DNA of 64,000 bases from Temperatibacter sp965603205. Lineage in GTDB: Bacteria; Pseudomonadota; Alphaproteobacteria; Sphingomonadales; Kordiimonadaceae. A program made the translations under genes and the position numbers. Location of the stretch: the NCBI GenBank assembly GCA_965603205.1, contig CBFDCC010000009.1:1-64000 (forward strand). Reading direction: 5' to 3'. Under the pieces are notes generated by a model, which searched no databases, was not told where the DNA came from, and saw nothing but the letters and a program-made list of their open reading frames with translations. Shown here piece after piece: positions 35,378 to 44,314 of this stretch (the first letter of the stretch is position 1; each line of letters starts with the position of its first letter).

Positions 35378-36924
35378 TGGATATGGGACTCATATTAACC
35401 ATCTGCATGTTTGCGGGTCTTATGATACTCCTCATGACAGGTTTTCCTGTGGCCTTCACACTTGGTGGTACTGGCCTACTATTTGGCCTTATCGGTATGG
35501 CGACAGGCACACTTGATTCGTCTTTCCTTGAGATATTACCAAACCGTATCTATTCCAACGTGATCCGTAACGAGCTTTTATTTGCTATTCCATTATTTGT
35601 GTCCATGGGTGTCGTACTTGAGAAAAGTAAGATCGCAGAGGATTTGCTAGATAGCATGGGGCGCCTGTTTGGCTCGATGCGCGGGGGCCTTGGCATTAGT
35701 GTTACTATTGTTGGTGCGTTGTTAGCAGCATCTACGGGTATCGTTGGCGCAACTGTTGTCACGATGGGCCTTATGAGCTTACCTACTATGCTGCGACGTG
35801 GTTACGACCCTAAACTAGCCACAGGTTCAATTGCCGCGGCTGGTACACTTGGCCAAATCATACCGCCGTCGATCGTTCTTATTCTGCTAGCGGACGTTAT
35901 GTCATCAGCATGGCAGCAAGCGCAAATAGCCAAGGGTATATTCTCACCGTCACCGCTTAGTGCAGGCCAATTGTTTGCAGGCGCAATAATACCTGGCCTA
36001 TCGCTTGTTGGTCTATATATCGCTTATCAAGTTTATATGGCGATTATGAAGCCAGATACTTGCCCTGCCATTACAGATGGGGATAGTAGTTTTGATCGTA
36101 CAGTATTAAAAAAGCTCCTCGCCACACTTATACCACCACTTGTATTAATCGTTGCAGTACTCGGCTCAATACTCAGTGGTATCGCCACACCAACAGAGGC
36201 TGCTAGCATCGGCGCATTGGGGGCTATATTGCTTGCCAGTGCGCGTATGGGCGGCATGGCATTTAAATATGCGGTCTTAGTAGCCGTGACAATCATCGCC
36301 CTATTTACCTTTAGTGTCGATGGCTCTTTAACGGGCATAAGTCTGTATGGTGCAATCGTGGTCAGCATCTTATTATCTGTTGGTATTATAGGATGTCTTT
36401 GGCATGTGCGTCGTGTAGGCATTCTAAAAGAGGCAATGCTATCAACGGTTCGTATCAGCTGTATGATCTATACTATTCTCATCGGCGCTGCGCTCTTCAG
36501 CCTCGTCTTTCGAGGGTTTGGTGGTGATGAGGCAATTGAACATCTACTCAACGGCCTACCCGGTGGTTATTGGGGTGCGATAGTTGTTGTTATGCTTGTA
36601 ATGTTTGTTCTTGGGTTTTTCTTAGACTTTATTGAGATCACATTCGTAGTTGTCCCAATCGTTGCCCCCGCTCTACTAGCGATGGACGGCAGCTATGGTC
36701 CTATTTGGCTAGGCATATTAATGGCGATGAACCTGCAAACTAGTTTCTTAACACCGCCCTTTGGCTTTGCACTATTTTACCTGCGCGGCGTCGCACCAGA
36801 TGATATTAAAACAAGTGATATATATAAGGGCGCGCTACCCTTTGTCGCCATTCAGATTTTGGCTTTAATCGCATTAGCTATTTGGCCTACTATGGCCACA
36901 TGGCTACCCAGCAAGCTATTTTAA
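35377..36924 (+). CDS. TRAP transporter large membrane subunit (DctM)
   Basis: 515 residues and about 14 membrane segments. Recognisable parts are ILLMTGFPVAFTLGG near the start, GGLGISVTIVGALLAASTGI, and GTLGQIIPPSIVLI. The family norm is about 425 residues; the extra ~90 fall in the middle (about 295-345) as additional helices, as in the long DctM forms paired with TakP-like proteins. It carries out Na+-coupled uptake at the inner membrane. AAGGAGA precedes the ATG. Its 3' end overlaps the convergent binding-protein gene by four bases. Confidence 0.93.
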   Translation: MDMGLILTICMFAGLMILLMTGFPVAFTLGGTGLLFGLIGMATGTLDSSFLEILPNRIYSNVIRNELLFAIPLFVSMGVVLEKSKIAEDLLDSMGRLFGSMRGGLGISVTIVGALLAASTGIVGATVVTMGLMSLPTMLRRGYDPKLATGSIAAAGTLGQIIPPSIVLILLADVMSSAWQQAQIAKGIFSPSPLSAGQLFAGAIIPGLSLVGLYIAYQVYMAIMKPDTCPAITDGDSSFDRTVLKKLLATLIPPLVLIVAVLGSILSGIATPTEAASIGALGAILLASARMGGMAFKYAVLVAVTIIALFTFSVDGSLTGISLYGAIVVSILLSVGIIGCLWHVRRVGILKEAMLSTVRISCMIYTILIGAALFSLVFRGFGGDEAIEHLLNGLPGGYWGAIVVVMLVMFVLGFFLDFIEITFVVVPIVAPALLAMDGSYGPIWLGILMAMNLQTSFLTPPFGFALFYLRGVAPDDIKTSDIYKGALPFVAIQILALIALAIWPTMATWLPSKLF

Positions 36925-37646
36925 TTAGCGCTTAAGGCTTGAAAGTCCAAGCTTAATGGCAATTTCCCAGCCTTAGTTCGTGCGTTAATCTCCGCATTCA
37001 CCTTCTTAAACAGCTTTTTTTCTTCCGCATTAACTATATGATACAAAGGAATTTTTTTAACAGGGGGACCTGCAACGATCATATTTACCTTATTTGTAAT
37101 CCGTTTATAAATGTGAAATGCATCTGGGTAACTACCGATAAGAATATCCACTCTATCAGCAATTAACATACGAACCCCATCGTTAAAAGAGTTTGCGGTG
37201 AAGCTATTTTCTTTATACGCGGCAGCTACAAATGGCTCAGCTGCCCGAATAACAGCTACTCTATATTGTGCATAATCACTGGGGGTTAAAACTTTAACGT
37301 CAGGATTGATAGTAATAGGATGTAGATCAGCATAAATAATAGGCTCGTCCGACACGAGCACATTTGGGCAATATTTTTTAATTAATATAGCCCCTCTAAT
37401 AACAGCCCCATCAACTTGATGGGTGCATACAGCCCTAACGCCGCGTACAAGCGACATAGGTTGCAAGATAACTTCCTTGCCTAATGCGGTATAAATATCA
37501 GCCACCGCTTGATCTGCGTCAGCCCAATGCTCACCTAAATCATAGGAGGCTAATTTGACAACATTCGAATCTTTAGCTTCAGATGAAATGCTCGGTAAAA
37601 TAGCTGCAATGACCATACAAATAGATAACAGTAAAGCTCTATACAT
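36921..37646 (-). CDS. periplasmic binding-protein-like protein (SBP_bac_3 type)
   Basis: 241 residues with a signal peptide (about 1-24, SSEAKD following). The rest resembles the amino-acid-binding protein fold: VVKLASYDLGEHW at the start of the mature part, DQAVADIYTALGKEVILQPM, and LIADRVDILIGSYPDAF near residue 160. No transporter membrane or ATPase gene is adjacent, so it may be an orphan binding protein or a sensor domain. It converges on the TRAP DctM gene with a four-base overlap. Ligand unknown. Confidence 0.75.
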   Translation of the reverse strand: MYRALLLSICMVIAAILPSISSEAKDSNVVKLASYDLGEHWADADQAVADIYTALGKEVILQPMSLVRGVRAVCTHQVDGAVIRGAILIKKYCPNVLVSDEPIIYADLHPITINPDVKVLTPSDYAQYRVAVIRAAEPFVAAAYKENSFTANSFNDGVRMLIADRVDILIGSYPDAFHIYKRITNKVNMIVAGPPVKKIPLYHIVNAEEKKLFKKVNAEINARTKAGKLPLSLDFQALSAN

Positions 37647-37678
37647 TTTTTAGTCCCCCCATGTTTTACTTCTTACTT

Positions 37679-39937
37679 TTATCCATTAAATTTATTATTC
37701 CTTGGGAACCCCGTTGGTGGCAAACGGCCTGCTCCAGCTCGCTTTCCAACCCAAACCTGCAACTCGGTTTCTGTACGTGTTCGCCCTGTATCACCACCCA
37801 TAGGCCAACTTAATCCCTCTTCGCGATGGAATAATGTAATATCAGCCATGCCGCCTTGCTTATATTTTTGCAACGCTACACCTTGACCACGGTTCAGGCT
37901 TGGTACTTCTTCTAGAGCATAGATCAGTAATTTACGGTTATCACCAATAATGGCGACACTATCATGCTGCGCGGTTATCTGCAGGCAGTGCGTTGCTACC
38001 ACATCATCTTTAACGTTGAGCAGTTGTTTTCCGCCCTTTTTCATGGCGATAACATTATCGGCTTCGGCTACAAAGCCCTTACCTATATTCGATGCAACAA
38101 ATAATTTAGACCCCGGCACATATGGCAGCAATTCGATAATTTCATCGTTATTATCCATATCTACCATCAAACGCACAGGTTCGCCATGACCACGCCCTCC
38201 TGGCAGTTTATCTGCGCCCAATGTGAACATCTTGCCACTAGTAGCGAACATTAATATTTTATCAGTCGTCTGCGCGTGGAAACGGAAACGTTCTTCATCG
38301 CCCTCTTTATACTTAAGCTCTTGATCATCTTTAACATGGCCGCTCATCGAGCGAATCCAGCCACGTTTTGAGCATAATATCGTAATAGGCTCTTTATCAA
38401 TCATCGCCTCAATTGGTACCATCTCAGTAGCTGGCGCCTCTGCAAATGTTGTGCGGCGTTTACCAATATCAGTATCAGGTCCAAATAACCCTTTAGTCTT
38501 CGCCAGAGCGTCACCAACAGAAATCCATTGCAAATCTGCGGAATCAAGTAAAGCAATCAGACCCGACCGCTCGCCACTTAATTTATCATACTCTGTCTTA
38601 AGCTCAACTTCTTCTAGTTTGCGCAACGACCTTAAGCGCATGTTCAAAATAGCTTCAGCTTGAACTTCCGTTAGTTTGAATGTTTCCATCAAGCCTATCT
38701 TTGCATCATCTTCCTCTCGAATAATGCGGATAATTTCATCTAGGTTTAGATAAGCAATCATATAACCTGACAGAATTTCAAGACGGCGATCAATCTTATC
38801 TAAGCGGTACTGGCTTTTACGCACTAGTACTTCTAATTGATGATCAAGGAACATCTCTAATGCATCGCGCAATGAGACGACACGCGGTGTGTTGTCGGTG
38901 GTGATCACATTCATATTTAGCGAGAAGCGTATTTCAAGGTCTGTGAGTTTAAACAAGCTCTCCATCAATATTTTTGGTTCAACATTGCGGTTTCTAGGCT
39001 CGATAACGACACGAACTTCTTCTGTAGATTCATCACGCACATCTGAAAGAATTGGTAATTTTTTATCAGCAATTAATTCAGCGATTTTTTCAATGAGCTT
39101 TGATTTTTGTACCTGATATGGAATTTCCGTTACAACGATGAGATAAGAACCACGACCTTGGTCTTCTTCTTCCCAGCGAGCGCGCAGACGAAAAGATCCT
39201 TTTCCAGTTTCATAAGAGTTTATGATGCTCTCTTCATTTTCTACACAGATGCCGCCTGTAGGGAAATCAGGCCCCTGAACACGACGCACTAACATTTTAG
39301 TAGAGCAATTTTTAGTAGGGTCACGACGTACATCAATTAACATCTGACAAGCGTCAATCAGCTCGCCAATGTTATGCGGTGGAATAGATGTTGCCATACC
39401 AACGGCGATACCAGCAGAACCATTACCCAGCAAGTTAGGAAAGGCACCAGGGAATACAATTGGTTCTTCTTCTTCGCCGTCATATGTCTCACGAAAATCA
39501 ACGGCATCTTCATCGAGGCCGTCCATAAGAAGTGCCGCAACAGCTGTTAAGCGCGCCTCTGTGTAACGCATAGCAGCCGCGTTATCGCCATCAATATTAC
39601 CAAAGTTACCTTGGCCATCAACTAGCTGATAGCGAACAGAAAAATCCTGTGCAAGCCGTACCATTGCGTCATAAACAGACTGGTCACCGTGGGGGTGGTA
39701 TTTACCAATCACATCACCAACTACACGGGCACATTTTTTATACCCCATCTTAGGATCAAGTTTTAGCAAGCGCATCGCCCATAGCAAACGACGGTGAACA
39801 GGTTTTAAACCGTCTCTCACATCAGGCAAGGAACGGGACATAATTGTAGACAAAGCATAAGCGAGATAACGGTCGCTTAAAGCCGTGCCAAATGGTGTAT
39901 CAACAATTTTTTCACTAAACTCTGGATTACTGCTCAT
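37679..39937 (-). CDS. parC: DNA topoisomerase IV subunit A
   Basis: 752 residues, the ParC length (GyrA is longer). The N-terminus has ALSTIMSRSLPDVRDGLKPV near residue 29, the quinolone-region motif HPHGDQSVYDAMVRLAQDF near 76, and the active-site tyrosine in AMRYTEARL near 122. The C-terminal beta-pinwheel carries degenerate GyrA-box-like repeats rather than a full GyrA box, favouring ParC. ParC with ParE decatenates chromosomes. It lies last in the pdxJ-rnc-era-recO-parC string, 19 bases after recO, as in many alphaproteobacteria. Confidence 0.94.
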   Translation of the reverse strand: MSSNPEFSEKIVDTPFGTALSDRYLAYALSTIMSRSLPDVRDGLKPVHRRLLWAMRLLKLDPKMGYKKCARVVGDVIGKYHPHGDQSVYDAMVRLAQDFSVRYQLVDGQGNFGNIDGDNAAAMRYTEARLTAVAALLMDGLDEDAVDFRETYDGEEEEPIVFPGAFPNLLGNGSAGIAVGMATSIPPHNIGELIDACQMLIDVRRDPTKNCSTKMLVRRVQGPDFPTGGICVENEESIINSYETGKGSFRLRARWEEEDQGRGSYLIVVTEIPYQVQKSKLIEKIAELIADKKLPILSDVRDESTEEVRVVIEPRNRNVEPKILMESLFKLTDLEIRFSLNMNVITTDNTPRVVSLRDALEMFLDHQLEVLVRKSQYRLDKIDRRLEILSGYMIAYLNLDEIIRIIREEDDAKIGLMETFKLTEVQAEAILNMRLRSLRKLEEVELKTEYDKLSGERSGLIALLDSADLQWISVGDALAKTKGLFGPDTDIGKRRTTFAEAPATEMVPIEAMIDKEPITILCSKRGWIRSMSGHVKDDQELKYKEGDEERFRFHAQTTDKILMFATSGKMFTLGADKLPGGRGHGEPVRLMVDMDNNDEIIELLPYVPGSKLFVASNIGKGFVAEADNVIAMKKGGKQLLNVKDDVVATHCLQITAQHDSVAIIGDNRKLLIYALEEVPSLNRGQGVALQKYKQGGMADITLFHREEGLSWPMGGDTGRTRTETELQVWVGKRAGAGRLPPTGFPRNNKFNG

Positions 39938-39956
39938 TAAATCGCCCTAAATAATA

Positions 39957-40709
39957 TTACTCAGCCTTATCTTTTGCTTTCACAAGCTGTGAGATAAACC
40001 GTTCCCTTGATGCTGGCTGTCCTGTTCCTCGAACAATCCAAACATATTGATTTAGAAAGTAGGATGTTAATGACAATCCGTCGAGTGCTTCTTTTACATT
40101 TAGGCAAGAAACTTGTGGATTAATCAAAAATACTGGCAAAGATAGTAGTTTTGAGTGGTACGGACGTCCCGCATCCGCACTCACGGCCCGACCTGATTTG
40201 GGGGAAACATAAATTAAGTCACTTTTTACACCTGTCGCAGCACATTCACTAAGATCAAGACCGAATCCCAAATCCCGTAAAATACCTATTTCAATTTTTG
40301 CTAGCCCAACTGCTAAGAGTTGCGGTGTCACTTCTTCTGCCTCTAAAAGGTCAAGGTAAGCCTTTAACGCAAAATACAAGGGGCTATGGGATTCCCGTTC
40401 GGGCAAACTATAAGCATAAACAGCTAGTGCCGCCGTCATAGCCGACAACCGTACAGGGCTAGACATCGCCATGCCTAATGGCGAATGTAGTAGTTCAAAT
40501 TTAAAACTACCTAAATTTTCTTCAATGCGTGATCGCCATGTCAGTTTAACCTGATTACCTGGCTGCAACATGCCTTTTTGGCGGCGAGACATGCCTGCTT
40601 TGACAAATCCTTTATGGCGGCCATGGTCTGGCGTGATAGCTTCTAATATAGCATCATGTTCACCTTGGCGAGTCAGTGATAAAATAATACCGCTATCAGT
40701 CCATTCCAT
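39957..40709 (-). CDS. recO: DNA repair protein RecO
   Basis: 250 residues. An N-terminal OB fold (WTDSGIILSLTRQGEHDAILE and HGRHKGFVKAG, about 3-40) is followed by a helical domain. RecO loads RecA onto SSB-coated DNA with RecR. The zinc-binding cysteines of many RecO proteins are reduced here; CAATGVKSDLIYVSPKSG carries only one cysteine. Starts 11 bases after era on the same strand. Position and N-terminal motif make the call firm. Confidence 0.93.
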   Translation of the reverse strand: MEWTDSGIILSLTRQGEHDAILEAITPDHGRHKGFVKAGMSRRQKGMLQPGNQVKLTWRSRIEENLGSFKFELLHSPLGMAMSSPVRLSAMTAALAVYAYSLPERESHSPLYFALKAYLDLLEAEEVTPQLLAVGLAKIEIGILRDLGFGLDLSECAATGVKSDLIYVSPKSGRAVSADAGRPYHSKLLSLPVFLINPQVSCLNVKEALDGLSLTSYFLNQYVWIVRGTGQPASRERFISQLVKAKDKAE

Positions 40710-40720
40710 AGCTTAGAGCC

Positions 40721-41671
40721 TTATTCTGACCACTCTAGTCCCATGTCCTTATAGACTGAACGGTCATCTTGCCAACGCTCACTCACGCGTACATGCAAAA
40801 ATAGATGAACACGACACCCCATCATCTCTTCTAATTCTTCACGAGCGAGTGATCCTAATGTTTTTAGCATGCTACCGCCCTTACCGATGACGATACCTTT
40901 ATGGCTCTCACGGGTAATATGAATAACCTGTTCAATACGAACTGAACCATCTTTTAGCTCTTCCCATTTTTCAGTCTCGACAGTAGCTGCATAAGGGAGT
41001 TCTTCATGTAAACGCAGTAAGATTTTTTCACGCGTTACCTCAGCAGCGAGCACCCGCATAGTCACATCGGTCATATCGTCCTCTGGATACATCCAAGGAC
41101 CCTTTGGTGCCTTAGAGGCTAGGAACTTTTTTAAATCTTGCACACCATCTTTATTCAGCGCAGAGATCATAAAGATATCATCAAACACGCCCGTACCAGA
41201 CATAGTCTCAGCTAATGCCAGTAAATTTTCACGCGGCAGGGTATCAATTTTGTTAATCGCTAAAATAGCGCGTTTGCCAGAGTCTCTTAATCCCTTAACA
41301 ATAGCTTCATTTTCTTCATTAAGGCCTTTGCGGGCATCAATAAGCAGCACAATAATCTCAGCGTCATCTGCGCCAGCCCATGCGGCCTGTACCATAGCGC
41401 GGTCTAGGCGACGCTTTGGTTTAAAGATACCTGGGGTATCAACGAATATAAGCTGCGTTTTCTCATGAATAGCAATGCCACGCAATTGTGTGCGGGTTGT
41501 CTGAACCTTATGCGTAACAATTGCAACCTTAGCGCCAACGAATTCATTGAGCAAAGTTGACTTGCCTGCATTTGGCGCGCCGATAAGCGCTACAAAGCCG
41601 CAACTTGTATCTGTTGAGTTATTCTCTAAAGTTTCTGATGTTTCTGATGTTTCTGGTGTTTCTGGCGTCAT
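40721..41671 (-). CDS. era: GTPase Era
   Basis: 316 residues. G1 GAPNAGKS (about 32-39), G3 DTPG and G4 NKID are intact, followed by a KH RNA-binding domain with GIVIGKGGSMLK near residue 265. Era binds the 3' end of 16S rRNA and assists small-subunit assembly. The first ~20 residues are an unusual Thr/Ser-Glu-rich extension built from three-residue repeats (PET, SET), encoded by 9-bp DNA repeats at about 41625-41668. The gene lies between rnc and recO, the standard alphaproteobacterial order. Confidence 0.96.
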   Translation of the reverse strand: MTPETPETSETSETLENNSTDTSCGFVALIGAPNAGKSTLLNEFVGAKVAIVTHKVQTTRTQLRGIAIHEKTQLIFVDTPGIFKPKRRLDRAMVQAAWAGADDAEIIVLLIDARKGLNEENEAIVKGLRDSGKRAILAINKIDTLPRENLLALAETMSGTGVFDDIFMISALNKDGVQDLKKFLASKAPKGPWMYPEDDMTDVTMRVLAAEVTREKILLRLHEELPYAATVETEKWEELKDGSVRIEQVIHITRESHKGIVIGKGGSMLKTLGSLAREELEEMMGCRVHLFLHVRVSERWQDDRSVYKDMGLEWSE

Positions 41672-41691
41672 GATGTTTATACCTAAGACAG

Positions 41692-42351
41692 CTATTTAGC
41701 TGTTAATGTTTGCAAAAGAGACTGAGCTGCGGCTTGTTCTGCAGCGCGTTTATTATTACCCGTAGCTGTTGCCGTTCCATTATCATCAACTTCTACATTG
41801 ATTTTAAAGATAGGACTATGATCTGGACCAACGCGGCCAACCATTTCGTATTTCGGCAGTGCTATGCCACGTGTTTGCGCCCATTCTTGTAACTGACTTT
41901 TGTAATCTTTACCAGCGCCGACACCTTGTTGTAACCGGATAGCGAAATATTTAGTGATGAAAGCCTTGGGAGCACCCAATCCACTATCGAGGAACATAGC
42001 ACCTAACACCGCTTCAACTACATCAGCCTGAACGGCATCTTTATCCCTAGCACCTTCTGTATCGGCACCTTGAGTCATCTTAATAAGCTTGTCTAGCCCA
42101 GACTCACGCGCGATCTCAGCCAAAGTTTCTTTGCGCACTAGTGAGGTGAAACGGCCATTTAACGTGCCTTCGCTCTCACTAGGGAACTCATCAAGTAACC
42201 AGCTTGAGACAATAAGCCCCAACACACGGTCGCCTAGAAATTCTAACCGCTGATAGTTCTTATGCCCTGATAGAGATGGATGGGTTAACGCCTCATCAAG
42301 CAAGCTAGGCTTATCAAAAGTATATCCTGCAATTTCCTTTAATATCGTCAT
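41692..42351 (-). CDS. rnc: ribonuclease III
   Basis: 219 residues. The signature RLEFLGDRVLGL (about 36-47) holds the catalytic carboxylates, with DAVQADVVEAVLGAMFLD near 104 as the second acidic site. The C-terminal double-stranded RNA-binding domain starts around residue 152 (KDYKSQLQEWAQ) and ends AAEQAAAQSLLQTL. RNase III processes rRNA precursors and regulatory duplex RNA. Its ATG (42349-42351) directly abuts the stop of pdxJ, so translation is probably coupled. acpS and lepB, usually upstream in relatives, are not here. Confidence 0.96.
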   Translation of the reverse strand: MTILKEIAGYTFDKPSLLDEALTHPSLSGHKNYQRLEFLGDRVLGLIVSSWLLDEFPSESEGTLNGRFTSLVRKETLAEIARESGLDKLIKMTQGADTEGARDKDAVQADVVEAVLGAMFLDSGLGAPKAFITKYFAIRLQQGVGAGKDYKSQLQEWAQTRGIALPKYEMVGRVGPDHSPIFKINVEVDDNGTATATGNNKRAAEQAAAQSLLQTLTAK

Positions 42352-43092
42352 CTATTGCTCCCTCGCCAAATCCATATGCTTGCGCATGGATTTAATTGCG
42401 TGGGCAAGCCCGACAAAAATTGCTTCACCAATAATGAAATGGCCAATATTAAGCTCCATAACTTCTGGAATAGCAGCAACATCACCCACAGTGTCATATG
42501 ACAGACCATGACCAGCATGAACCTCTAACCCTAACGAGTGACCAAGCTTGGCCGCCGCTTTTATGCGCTCAAGTTCTTCAACGCGCGCTTTGCCTGTTAG
42601 ATCACAGTAAGCACCAGTATGTAATTCAACAACAGGCGCTCGCAAATCTGCAGCTGCCTTAATTTGTTCCTCACTAGGGTCGATGAACAAGCTAACACGT
42701 GAGCCTGCATCACTAAGCGACGTGATAATCGGGAAAAGGCGTTTATGCTGGCTTACAACATCAAGACCACCCTCTGTGGTTAATTCTTCACGCTTTTCAG
42801 GCACCAAGCAAACTGCATGGGGTTGATGGCGCAGCGCAATAGACAGCATTTCATCTGTTGCTGCCATTTCAAAATTAAGCGGTACAGTAAGACGCGCGCT
42901 TAACTGTGTGATATCATCATCGGATATATGACGACGATCTTCCCGAAGATGAGCTGTAATACCATCAGCGCCAGCAGCAACAGCTATTTCAGCCGCACGC
43001 ATGGGATCAGGGTGCATGATACCGCGCGCATTACGAATAGTCGCAACGTGATCAATATTAACACCCAACCGCAATCTATTACTTGTCATCAT
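42352..43092 (-). CDS. pdxJ: pyridoxine 5'-phosphate synthase
   Basis: 246 residues of the PdxJ TIM barrel: LGVNIDHVATIRNARG at the start, ITAHLREDRRHI near residue 45, CLVPEKREELTTEGGLDV near 96, and GLEVHAGHGL near 192. It condenses 1-deoxyxylulose 5-phosphate with 3-amino-2-oxopropyl phosphate to make pyridoxine 5'-phosphate. Two ATGs (43092 and 43089) are possible. It overlaps the DUF2062 gene upstream by 14 bases and abuts rnc downstream. Confidence 0.97.
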   Translation of the reverse strand: MMTSNRLRLGVNIDHVATIRNARGIMHPDPMRAAEIAVAAGADGITAHLREDRRHISDDDITQLSARLTVPLNFEMAATDEMLSIALRHQPHAVCLVPEKREELTTEGGLDVVSQHKRLFPIITSLSDAGSRVSLFIDPSEEQIKAAADLRAPVVELHTGAYCDLTGKARVEELERIKAAAKLGHSLGLEVHAGHGLSYDTVGDVAAIPEVMELNIGHFIIGEAIFVGLAHAIKSMRKHMDLAREQ

Positions 43093-43696
43093 TCATATCC
43101 GTTTCTAACTTCTCTATGGCAACCACTTCTTCAACACGTCTTTTACCACGCGCAGCACGGCGTTCCATACGTCTTTTTTGGTATGTATCTAATACAAGCT
43201 TCATTGTGTAATATATAAATGCCCAGACAATAATAGCTACAGGTATCCCGCCAACTAAATATGGCGTTAAAAATTTGAGGAAATATACAAAATATTGCCA
43301 TGGATCAGCCGCTGCGTCATTCCATGACCAATTTGGCAGTTCGCCGACAAAATCAGCCCCTAATATACTGCCGCCAATTTGACCCGTCAGTGCAAATATA
43401 AAGGGGAAAGTCCATGGGTTTCCAATAGCTGTGCCTATAGCCGCTGCTATCATATTCCCTCGCACTATAAAGGCGAGGACAAAACCCATAAGGAAATGAA
43501 GCCCCAAAAATGGCGTAAAGGAAACAGCCACACCAGAGGCAACACCAGCTGCAATACTATGCGTAGTACCGTTAAGGCGTGCAATACGGTGAAAAATATA
43601 TTCAGTCGCACGTTTCCAACCAGCACGCGGCCATATAAAATCGCGTGCTTTATCTAAAACTGGCTTCTTATTTTTCCGTTTGAACAACATGTTCAA
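43079..43696 (-). CDS. DUF2062 membrane protein
   Basis: 205 residues with a basic N-terminus and about three membrane segments. HSIAAGVASGVAVSFTPFLGLHFLM near residue 46 (split as HSIAAGVASGVAVSFTP) and AAAIGTAIGNPWTFPF are the DUF2062 signature. A basic C-terminal tail (RRMERRAARGKRR) faces the cytoplasm by the positive-inside rule. Function unknown. In alphaproteobacteria it recurs between pyrE/rsh and pdxJ, as here; it starts 15 bases downstream of pyrE and overlaps pdxJ by 14 bases. Confidence 0.88.
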   Translation of the reverse strand: MNMLFKRKNKKPVLDKARDFIWPRAGWKRATEYIFHRIARLNGTTHSIAAGVASGVAVSFTPFLGLHFLMGFVLAFIVRGNMIAAAIGTAIGNPWTFPFIFALTGQIGGSILGADFVGELPNWSWNDAAADPWQYFVYFLKFLTPYLVGGIPVAIIVWAFIYYTMKLVLDTYQKRRMERRAARGKRRVEEVVAIEKLETDMNDDK

Positions 43697-43711
43697 AAAC
43701 TCCGTATCTGT

Positions 43712-44296
43712 TTATTTCAGACCACGACTTCCCGGCTTTATCGCAGGAATATCAGCAAGCGCTGCTGGCACATCGTCTGGGTCAAATATTGGCGCGTCAA
43801 TAGTTGCAAGCGCTGTGATCGGTGCGCCTACTTCTGCGCGTCCGCCACTACGGTTAATTAAACACCCTGCCGCAACAACTTCGCCGCCCCATTGCCTAAT
43901 AGTTTCAATACATTCACGACTAGATAGACCCGTGGTAATAATATCTTCCATCATGAGAACCTTAGCGCCCTTAGGGATTTCAAAACCACGACGTAACTCT
44001 AACTTACCTTCTACACGCTCTGTAAAGATACCGGGCACACCTAATTGACGCGCGACCTCATAACCGACAACCACTCCGCCCATCGCAGGGGCAACAACCA
44101 TATCAATTTCAATATTCTTTTCTTTAATCTGGCGTACAAATTCAGTAACTAGCTTTTCAGCACGCCATGTATCCTTTAACACAAGTGCACATTGGCAGTA
44201 AACTGAACTATGTTTACCCGATGATAGTTTAAAATGGCCTTCAAGTAGCGCATTTGCTTCTCTGAATTCCTGTAAAACCTGTTCTTTATCCATCAT
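43712..44296 (-). CDS. pyrE: orotate phosphoribosyltransferase
   Basis: 194 residues with the type-I PRTase PRPP motif VLMMEDIITTGLSS near residue 114 and VVAPAMGGVVVGYEVA near 62. It makes OMP from orotate and PRPP in pyrimidine synthesis. The length is a little short, but both substrate loops and FKLSSGKHSSVYCQC near the N-terminus are present. It lies 18 bases after rsh, the normal alphaproteobacterial arrangement, and 15 bases before the DUF2062 gene. Confidence 0.95.
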   Translation of the reverse strand: MMDKEQVLQEFREANALLEGHFKLSSGKHSSVYCQCALVLKDTWRAEKLVTEFVRQIKEKNIEIDMVVAPAMGGVVVGYEVARQLGVPGIFTERVEGKLELRRGFEIPKGAKVLMMEDIITTGLSSRECIETIRQWGGEVVAAGCLINRSGGRAEVGAPITALATIDAPIFDPDDVPAALADIPAIKPGSRGLK

Positions 44297-44314
44297 AAAA
44301 TCCTGTCTATCACA

